DNA from: Pseudisothecium myosuroides
Lineage: Eukaryota; Streptophyta; Bryopsida; Hypnales; Lembophyllaceae
Direction of reading: 5' to 3'
Length of the DNA stretch: 64,000 bases
NCBI GenBank assembly: GCA_951799445.1
Contig: OX637287.1
Span: 19,716,224 to 19,780,223 of the forward strand
Shown piece by piece: positions 54,656 to 64,000 of this stretch (positions within the stretch are counted from its first letter, which is position 1; the number at the start of each line of letters is the position of its first letter). Below the pieces are notes generated by a model that saw only the letters and a program-made list of their open reading frames with translations, had not been told where the DNA came from and did no database searches. The translations under genes and the position numbers were made by a program.

Positions 54656-57600
54656 ATGGGACTTCCATCGTCGTTGAAGCCGGTGCCCAGGCCACTCGTG
54701 TTTGCTTTGAATGGGCAGCGCGTGGTGCTTTCTTCAGTGGACCCTGCCACCACTCTCCTCTCCTACATTCGCAGCGAGACTCGTTTCAAAGGCCCCAAAC
54801 GCGGCTGTGGCGAAGGTATAACTAATCTCAAATCTCAGTCATGGTGGAGTGCATGCCGCTCAGGAGACACCCACTGTATATTTGAATGTATATGGAGAGA
54901 ATTCCCCAGAGTTTCATGTTCTGGGAGTGGTGTCACCTGAGCTGGCATCAAACATCCCCAAGTTCACTCTAATGGCCAAATTCTGCGACATTCCCAATTT
55001 TTACGGTCTCGCCTGTCGATCTGCGTTTCAGGTGGCTGTGGAGCATGCTTGGTGATGTTAGCAAAGTACAACCCTGAAACGAAAGAAGTGAAGGAAAGCT
55101 CCGTGAACTCCTGCTTGGTGATGCTCTGCTCTATTGATGGCTGCGCAATTACCACCACGGAAGGCTTGGGCAACCAGCGAGACGGCTTCCACGCCATCCA
55201 GAAACGGCTGTCTGCATTCCACGGCTCCCAGTGCGGCTTCTGCACTCCAGGCATGACAGTCGCCATCTACGGCCGTCTCAAGCACGAGCAGCAACAGCAC
55301 CAACATTCATCAGCAACCAATGGCCACAGCAACTGCAACCCGACATCAGGCCCTACCGTGGAAACCATGGAGAGAGCCATCCAAGGCAACATCTGCCGCT
55401 GCACGGGGTACCGCCCCATCCTCGACGTGTGCAAATCCTTCGCCTCCGACGTCGACCTTGAAGATCTAGGTCTCAACACCTGCTGGACTGACAAAGCGCA
55501 AGCCAAACCAGAGAATCTCCCAGCATACGATTCCACCGCTGACCCCACATTCCCGCAGTTTCTCATTGATGAGATCGAGTCCCGGAAACAAGTGCTCGGT
55601 GGAATTGCAGGTCCAGACGGCGAAGCTGAATTAGACGCGCGCTTCACGTGTGTGGATCGTGGCGAGCACGAGCGGTCGTGGGTGAGCATCACCAGCTTCG
55701 AGGAGTTACGCACTGCATTGAAATTCTTGAACTCGAAGCGCGACCGGGTGAAGGTCGTCGTTGGCAACACGAGCTCCGGACTTTTCAAAGAGATCCCCAC
55801 CATCGACGTCTTCGTAGACATCAGCAAGATCCCTGAGCTACTGACTCTCCACAAAAGCAGTCACAGCCTAGAAATCGGTGCTGCAACTCGAATCTCGGAG
55901 CTCATGGATCACTTGGAAAATTTTCGAAGTGAGGACGGAAGCAAGCACCCTGTTGCGGAAGGTCTCGTGGACCACTTGAAGAAACTAGCCGGGGGTCACG
56001 TCCGCAACTGGGGAAGCGTGGGAGGGAATTTGGTTATGGCACAGCAATTTGCCTTTGAATCCGACATAGCTACTATTCTTTTAGGCGCAGGGGCGTCAGT
56101 CAAGGTTATCACATTGCGAGGGTTGGCGTTTTCAGTCACTGACATGCCTTTGGAGGATTTTCTCGCTATGGGGAGCCTCGGCGAGGATCGTCTTCTCCAG
56201 TCGGTGTACATTCCTTTGGACGGAGATTCCAAGACCACGGTTTTTAAGTCGTTTCGGGGAGCGCCCAGGCCGTATGGCAATGCGGTCGCATATGCGAACT
56301 CTGCGTTTTTGGCCCGAGTTTCAACGGACGGAGGTGTGATTGAGAGTGTCAGGTTGGCATTTGGGGCGTTTGGGACCAAGCATGCCGTCAGGGCTGGGCA
56401 TGTCGAGAAGCTTTTGACGGGGAAGGCGTTAAGCTTGAGCTCAGTGAAGGAAGCTGTGGAGGTTTTGAAGAAGGATGTGGTCACCAGTCAAGGCTCCAGT
56501 AAGAAAGAGTACCGAGTCAGCCTTGCTGTGGGGTTTCTGTTCGACTTTCTCACGTCTCTGCTTTCAAAAGAGCCAGTTTTGACGCCCACACACCTTGTGA
56601 GTGCTCATGGAAAACACTTGGCTTAATAATGCTAGTAAGAGTACTTGACCGAGGGTTTTGGTAGGATCAGTTTGTGTATGGTTTGCATAGTTGTTTTGCC
56701 TTTGCTTGGGATACATTGCTTGACTTACTGAAATGTGTGCTGAATTGTGCAGTTCCCGCATATTGGAAAACAAAATATCACTGTCTCTGATGAGCATTAC
56801 CCTCTGTCTCAACCTGCAGCAAAGTTTCTATCCCAGCAACAAGCATCTGGTATGTAAATCTCTGAGCTCTTTTAGGTCGTAGAGATTATATCAATCCGCG
56901 GACAAACTGCATAATATTCTTTTCCAAGCTTGAAATGCCTCTTGCTTACAATAATGGAGTTAGTAGTGAATATGCGTGCACTTGTCCTTAAATTTGTAAC
57001 TTTATCTTGAAAGGGAAGGAATCAGGCACTAGAAAGGGACGGTATTGGAAGGGATTTTCAAAGACAGCTTGACATACATGTGTTAATTTTCTCATTTATT
57101 GACACATCTCTGTAAGATTCGAAGGGATCCCAGAATTCTATCAATGAGATGATTGATATGAGTAAACAGTCTATAACTCATCAATTTAATGACGAATTGG
57201 TTGTGCAGGAGAGGCATTATATTGTGACGACATTCCTTCACCTCCTCATTGCCTTTCCGCGGCGTTTGTACTCAGTACCGAGCCTTTGGCAAAGATCAAA
57301 GTTGTTGATACTGCGCCAGCACTCGAGTCCGTTGGTGTAGTGGATTTTGTCTCCACCAGTGACATTCCTAAAAAGGGTCGGAACATTGGAATTTTCAACT
57401 CTTACAATCATACAGAAGAACCCTTATTTGCCGAAGATCTTGTTGGATTTGTGGGTCAGCCATTGGGAATAGTGGTAAACTCTACATTTCACCGAGACAC
57501 GCTTTTTATTTTATTGTCACACTCAAGCATGCTTTCTGCATTGCCTTGCCCAAGTCATATCTTTACAATGCCAGGTAACTAAAAAAGATTTTCAGTAAAA

Positions 57601-60600
57601 TTCGATTGTTGCAAGAACTTCTTGACAACTTCATAAAGAAAATTTTCCTTACGATTCACTGAGAGGCTTGTGTATCACTGTGAACATATTGATTGAGACT
57701 TCTTCATGAACCGCAGAGAAGATAATTCTTTTAATGATGCTAACTTATGTGAAAGTTCTCATTTGAAGTTTAAATGAATATCCTTTATTATTAGTTCTCT
57801 ACTGCCAATGATTCTGATTTTTGATCAACAGCTTGGGTGCTTTTAATTTCAAACAGGTTGCAGACACATACGAGCATGCGAGCTTCGCAGCTGGAAAAGT
57901 GAGAGTGGAATATGATACCCAAAGTGTTGGAAAGCCAGTAATGAACTGCCAAGAGGCCATTGCTCAAGATTCGATCCATCCTCTGCCTCCACTTGAGGCT
58001 GTGAGCAAAGTGAAGCATCCGATCGGGGATGTCGACAAGGCTCTTGCTGAGGCAGAACTCAAGTTTGAAGGAAAGGTATGGGCTCATATATATCCCACTC
58101 GTTTTGTGCATGCATATTCATTGCTTTACTCTCCATTTAATTTAGTGCGGACCACAGTATTTTGATAGTTTCACACTTCATACCTGTAGTTGCGGTGGTC
58201 CTCCCAAATTCTGTTGCTTACACTGGTTCTGATAGTTAAATTATGGCAACTTTTGCATAGAACTTTAAAAATGAAGAGCGTAGTTAACTCCTAAATGCCC
58301 AATGCATCACATTTTGGTGTGGACAAAATTTTGAAGTCAAACAAAAACGTACCAAATTAATATTTTTAGTATTTTCTTTTGGGGTGTGAATACCTTTGGA
58401 AGACCGCCAAAGTGCCTTTTGAATTATAGAATATTTGCAAAGCAAAGTCTTTAGAATCTATACTATACAAACTATACAAATGTTAAAGACCTAGCACAAG
58501 AATCTTGGGATATGTTTGCATTCATATATTGTTCGAAATTTGAACGCCTCAAGTCCTTAAGTAGTTAACCTCATATTTTTTTTTCATGACCTCTATTTTA
58601 GATTTGAATTGGAGAAAGAAGATTGATAGACTTCAATTCACTTTCACAATTTGAACACCCTTGTGATCAAACATTACAATCTTTCAATCCATAAGTGGTA
58701 ATGTTGTATTTTCTTTTCCTGTGATCCATAACATAACAAGTCTAGTTTGAATTTGTGCGGTTACCATTTTTTTTTTAAACTGATGAAACTTATGAAAATT
58801 TGTTTTTCTTGGTTTAATTTAGAGCAAACTCCAAGAAGCTCAAAACAGGATTTTGGCTAATATGAATTGAACCCTCTCCAATTTTGCAACAAAACCATTT
58901 TCGTATGCTCCACAGTAAGCGCTGACGTCCCCTATGGCAAAATAAACGATTCCTGCAGGTGTCAACGAAATCACAACAGCACTTTTACATGGAAACGCAG
59001 ACAACTTTGGCGGTCCCTGACGAGGATGGCTGCCTCACTGTTTACACTTCCTGCCAGGGAGTAGATCCTGTCCAACAAGCCATTGCTTATTGCCTCGGCA
59101 TTCCTCTAAACAACGTCCGCGTCATTACTCGGCGACTTGGAGGTGCATTTGGTGGCAAAGCCTTACGTAACATGCAAGTAAGAGCTCAGTCTATTTTGGC
59201 TTGTTTTACCACCCTGCTTCAAATCTCGACAGTATAATACTTTCATTAGCTATTAAACCTTAGCTAATTGATAAGTTCATCCCTACTTTTCACTTCGAGG
59301 TGTTTCACTTTTGAACTCTCGTAGATGAGTGTGGCAGGGTTTATAATACCCCATTACTCTATTTTCACCGCCACCAATGTATATCTTCAATCAAATTAAG
59401 TATTGGAAGTGCACAGTTGACCAGAGATACGAAGTTCAGAAACAGAAAATGAATATATTACTTCTCGGACCCTTCTTTTATTTTGATTTTCCACTTACAC
59501 CTCCAAGAAATGAGTGTGTTTGATGATTCAATGTCGTGATATGTATACTAGTGACTCCTCTGCAAACTCATGTAATTTGACATCGCAACATGACATAAGA
59601 ACTTTGGAAACGAAACTTGAGCAACATTGAAAGAATCTTATTGTTTTTGAAGACCAATGCTTGAAGACGCACAATAAAAGTCATGGTGACTGTGTTACAG
59701 ATATCAACATCGGTGGCGTTGGCGGCGTACAAGCTGCAAAGACCCGTGCGAATGTCCCTGGACCGCAACACAGACATGCAGATGATCGGGGGCCGGATAC
59801 CAACAGAGACCACATTCAAGGTGGGCTGCACCAAGACGGGCAAAGTCACGGCCTTGAAAGTGGACATGCTGATGGAAGGAGGATGGTACCCAGACGCGTG
59901 CAACCTTGTTACCGGGCTGATCACCACCACGTTGAAGAAGTACGACTATGGCACCTTCGACGTGAAATACACTCTGTGCCGCACCAACAACGTTCCCAAG
60001 ACGGCGATCCGAGCGCCTGGCGATGCCGAAGGCTCTGCGGTGGCCGACGCCATTCTGAATCAGGTACACACAAATTCCCCAATTACAAAACATGTATGCG
60101 ATGCATAAGTGGCTCTTCCTTTAGGATCTGAGATATAAGGTTTGTGCACCTCACTCCATTATCAACACCTAGATTTGGCACCAAAAGGAAATGACAAAAC
60201 GGTCAGAAATTTTTGAGATAATCTGTGAGAATTGAAGCATTTCAATGAGCTTCAAGGATTTTTTCATTTCAGAGGAGTCTAGTGTCGTTTGTAGGTACCG
60301 CATAATTTCAACTTCGAAGATTTCAAAACTTAATATGACTTCGAAGATTTATGAAACTACTTTGGATTTTTCTTGAGATCGCTAGTATTCTCATCAAATC
60401 AATTTCGTTAAATTGGTGATATTCCAATACTTTGGCACAGCTTAGGACGCGCAGCCCAGTGAACCCCAAATCTATACCTACCCTAGTTTGTGGCCTGAAA
60501 TTAGACCTTTGTGAAGATATATGTCACAATGTTTGGCTGTGCAAAGATCGCCAATTTAACAAATTTGACCACCAAGCCAGATTGTGCTATTGTAGGACCA

Positions 60601-63600
60601 CAAAAAACTGTCACTTCTGGGTGAAACTTCCTTCAATTCAAGCTCTATGCACTTGCATATATCTTTGCCACATCTGTACAGAGACTCTCCGAAGGCTGTC
60701 TCAGTGTCACTTTCACTGTCTTCAATATGCGACCTAAGTGAACAGGCTCGTAACTCCACACCACCAACCTGAACCTCAAAAAGATGCTGCAGTCAATATT
60801 CTCTCAGATTGCTAGCTCCCATTCTCCCCCCAAGAGTCCAATTGTTTAATAACGGATCTTCCCTTCAGGTGGCCTCCTACTTGGGCATGAGCGTCAACAA
60901 AGTGCGAGACGAGAATTTGCACACTCTGGAGAGCATCAATTTGTTCCACGGGGCAGACAGCGTGGGTGGGGAGGAAGGGTTCTCTTTGCCTGCCATTTGG
61001 GAGCGGGTGAAGTTGCGTTCCGATCTGGAGGCCCGTGAGAAAGAGATCGAGAGGTTCAATGCGGGGAGCAAGTGGATCAAGCGAGGAATCTCCATTGTTT
61101 CCTCAGTGTACCATGTGACTGTGATTCCCAGTGCGGCCACTGTGAGCATTTTCCAAGATGGGTCGATTGTGGCGGAAGTGGGAGGGGTGGAGATGGGGCA
61201 GGGGTTGTACACCAAAGTGAGACAGGCTATTGCGTACTCGCTCAGTCCTCTTTGGAACCAGGTCAGTTGGAAAAAGGGGGGGGGGGACAGTATTGAGATG
61301 TGGCCTTGTTTTCCATTCAAAAATTTGTGGTTTGACTCACGAAGCGTTCCGAAGTCCATGTTCTGGATGATGAACGAGAATGAGAAGCCGAAAATGAAGA
61401 CGCCTTATTTGAAGATCTGGAACAAAAATGACCAGTCGACTTCATGCTCTTAAAAAAATTAAGCCAGAATTCACGACTTTTGAAAAACTTTGGGGTGATG
61501 TTTCATGAGTAGACCAAGCTTCAAGACCCACACTTGGTCTAACTCGTCTTATTATGACAAATTAGACGAGGCGTGGCCTTTTATGCTTGGTGTACTCGGA
61601 CATATTTTGAGCAAAACTTTGTTCAGATAGTTTAGACTCTTTCACCCTAACTAAGGCTGAATTCTTCAAGAACCTTGCTTTTTGATCCTTGCTTTATGAC
61701 CAATTTGATGAAACTGAGGTTAGCTCTATATGTGTACAAAGATATGAGAAAAAAATCTAAATATTCAGAAAAGGACTTGAGCACTAAAATGTCAGCTATG
61801 CTGCATATGGTTGCAGAAGAAAGATGTGGACATAGTCTCAAAGATCCGGGTCCTTCAACAAGACTCGTTTACTTTGCCAAATACATTTATTGATGGTGGG
61901 AGCACAACGTCTGAGGGGTCATGTGCAGCAGTTCGAGATGCATGCGCAGTTTTAGTTGAGCGTTTGCTACCTGTCAAAGAGATGCTTGCTAAGAATCAAC
62001 CTGATGGAGAAGTTTCCTGGGAGACACTCTGTTTCACGGCACGTTCTTGATCCCACATTTCTTTCTCGTGCACAAAACAGAATAATCGTCACATGTTTCA
62101 CTATTCTGTGCTGTGTTTTAAGTGTCAATTGCTGAAAAGAGTATTTCAATTTAAGATTAAAAAATGTGGAAGTCTTGGGTAGGTGGGTGTGTGGGGATGT
62201 GTTACGTGCTTAAAGAATCTCACTTTGTTGTGCTCTTTGTATGAACAGGCCAAAGTTTCGTTTAAGGATATGCAGTCTCATACGCTTTGGGCTCCACCCA
62301 TGGTTGAGTACCTTCTGTTTGGAGCAGGAGTCGGCGAGGTGAGATTGTTGAGCTTTGCAATGATCTAGATTCGCGATTTAATCTTGTAAATCGATCTGGT
62401 TTTGATTCATTTCCTTAGCCTATGACTTCTAAAGTGAGAATGAGGGCTTTTAACTGCAACTGTTGAAAATGAACAGCATCACTTTGCTTCAGTTCCCTTC
62501 AGTTCCCTCCAGTACAGTACATGATAGTGGTAGACAGAGAACTCAACATTATAAAGCAGTGCAGAAGGCATCATGTGGCATACTATTTGTATCCAGTGAT
62601 ATCCATCTGTCATGTTCTTAATTGAAAATGTGACTTAGGTTGATATATTCACTTTTATTGCTTGAATTTCAAAGACACTCAGTCCACTGCTTAATAAACT
62701 TAAGACTCACTTCTTCATCTGCAGGTGGAGGTCAACCTTTTGTCAGGAGAAACCAGAATCTTGGCGGCAGATCTTGTATACGATGCAGGAAAAAGCTTAA
62801 ACAGTGCTGTTGATGTGGGTCAGGTGAAGAAATTTTAACTCTCCAATTCACAATTGTGCCCTTATGAATGCTGTCCTTTTCAGATTTCTCAAATTGTTCG
62901 TAGGTTTCAACTCTTATTCTCATTTCTGTATTTTGCAGGTAGAGGGTGCCTTCGTCTTTGGAGTCGGATACTTGGTGACAGAAGACGTTGAGAGAGACGC
63001 CAAAGGCAAGCTCTTGTCGGATGGCACCTGGACATACAAGCCACCCACTGTTGACACTATTCCACAGAAGTTCAATGTAGAGCTCTTCAAAAGTCCCACC
63101 CACAAAGAACGTGTCTTTTCTTCCAAAGGTCAGTTTAGCTTCTCTTCATGATTTACTCACAAGTTCTCACAAATCACTAACTAGTTAGTAATGGAGAGAA
63201 ATAAGTCACGAACCATTAGTTTTGACCTTGTGTCTGCTATAGTGAAAATCATTTCATGTTCAAGTTAGGGAATGTGCTTAACTTGGTGTAGAATTGGTCA
63301 CTAGTGGCTACTTCTAGCTACAGACTCTTTCCTTGGAATAGGACTTGATTTGTACTACATTTATTTATCTACCAATTTCACACTATTTTAAATTAGTGTA
63401 GATTGAAGTATAACATATATGTATTAATTTCCATAGAATTTCCATTTTAAAATTGTGGATATTAAAAAAGAAGTGAAAAGAGAACATCAATTGGAGTTCC
63501 ACTAAAGGGGGAATACAATTAAGAAATTGAAGATACATGTTCCAATTGGTAACGTGCAAGTTGTTACTAAGAATTGAACAACCAATTTTTGTGACACTAA

Positions 63601-63993
63601 TTAGTTAGGTGACACTAAGTTTTGCATCCTTTCTAATAGGATAATTTAGTGTAGTATAGTAAAAATTAGATCATCTATTTTCTTATTGATTGCAAATGGA
63701 TTGAACTATCTTTTCAAAGCCTAGTCATCATGTAACACCTCCAATTGTGTCATGTAACAGCGGTGGGCGAGCCTCCAGTACTCCTAGCTGGTTGTGTATA
63801 CTCTGCAATTCACAGTGCTATTGTAGCGGCTCGGAAAGACTACAAGGGCACCTATGCAGGTCGTGATCTCTTTGAATTTAACCCTCCTGCCACTGTAGAG
63901 AAAGTCAAGAGCTTGTGTGGCCTTGATAATGTGGAGAATTATTTAAAGTCCACATTGAAAGCAACCAAATTGCCTCATGGAAAGCTTCTGTAA
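54656..63993 (+). CDS. AO: Aldehyde oxidase (molybdenum-flavin), 13-exon gene
   Basis: Oxidises aldehydes to acids in the cytosol; plant relatives act on abscisic and indole-3-acetaldehydes. Modelled exons: 54656-54815, 55032-56596, 56753-56849, 57209-57474, 57857-58075, 58959-59177, 59701-60063, 60869-61261, 61817-62038, 62249-62338, 62725-62823, 62939-63128 and 63761-63993; all phases agree and give about 1,371 residues, the usual family length. N-terminal 2Fe-2S domain: Cys51, Cys56, Cys59 (GCGEGGCGAC across intron 1). Second cluster: QCGFC (121, 124) and CRC (175, 177). FAD domain: GSVGGNLVMAQ (about 380). Moco domain: GGAFGGKA (about 830), GVEMGQGL (about 1070) and catalytic Glu1298 in AVGEPP. 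GGAFGGKA with Ala, and a FAD region unlike NAD-using relatives, favour aldehyde oxidase over xanthine dehydrogenase. Start ATG is in AAAGATGG context. Intron 9 needs a GC donor at 62039. The gene has no premature stops. Confidence 0.93.
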
Positions 63994-64000
63994 ATATGAT

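Overview
This window looks like nuclear DNA of a land plant. It has plant-type GT-AG introns, a complete molybdenum-flavin aldehyde oxidase gene of the plant type, a Copia retrotransposon primed by initiator-Met tRNA, and CACTA, Stowaway and foldback MITEs. The mix of an uninterrupted piggyBac transposase, a Plavaka-like (CACTA-related) transposase gene and a large zinc-finger transposase-like ORF suggests a non-seed plant (bryophyte, lycophyte or fern). That placement is inference. Only one ordinary host gene is clearly visible; most of the other 54 kb is layered mobile DNA.

Layout. 1-6 kb: a long reading frame (1535-5995) with two zinc-finger-like motifs, AT-hook-like motifs and acidic residues of RNase H/DDE type, broken by two in-frame stops. 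7.3-7.9 kb: an unknown ORF broken by one stop. 8.9-20.4 kb: three related copies of an element with a very long LTR-like unit (about 4.0-4.6 kb): a partial forward copy, a full reverse copy and a full forward copy. The two full copies stand head to head around a decayed Myb/SANT-like gene. Each full copy carries a promoter-like TATA box and a tiny ATG exon ending at the same splice-donor-like sequence. 20.4-24.5 kb: mostly unrecognised, with two GC-rich hypothetical ORFs. 24.8-28.9 kb: a piggyBac transposase ORF with catalytic Asp residues and C-terminal Cys-rich domain present, flanked by tandem arrays of 60-62 bp and 62-68 bp upstream and 106 bp downstream.

30.0-35.2 kb: a reverse-strand coding exon, then a six-exon Plavaka-like transposase gene on the forward strand with three nonsense codons and a repeat-rich 3' flank. 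35.24-45.02 kb: one Copia element on the reverse strand with matching LTRs and a TATTA target duplication. Inside it are two short CACTA MITEs, a larger non-autonomous CACTA, a TCTA-flanked TIR element, a TTAA-flanked piggyBac-type MITE, a Stowaway, and a 1 kb palindrome exactly at the LTR/primer-site junction. 46.1-48.3 kb: AT-rich DNA with at least 15 copies of ACAATTTGT. 51.4-52.0 kb: a second copy of the piggyBac-type MITE. 52.7-52.9 kb: a short tandem array. 54.66-63.99 kb: the aldehyde oxidase gene, modelled here as 13 phase-consistent exons encoding about 1,371 residues.

A recurring theme is that TE-derived frames are often intact except for TAG/TAA/TGA codons that a C-to-T change from CAG/CAA/CGA would explain, while the aldehyde oxidase exons have none. 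This fits deamination of methylated cytosine in silenced DNA.
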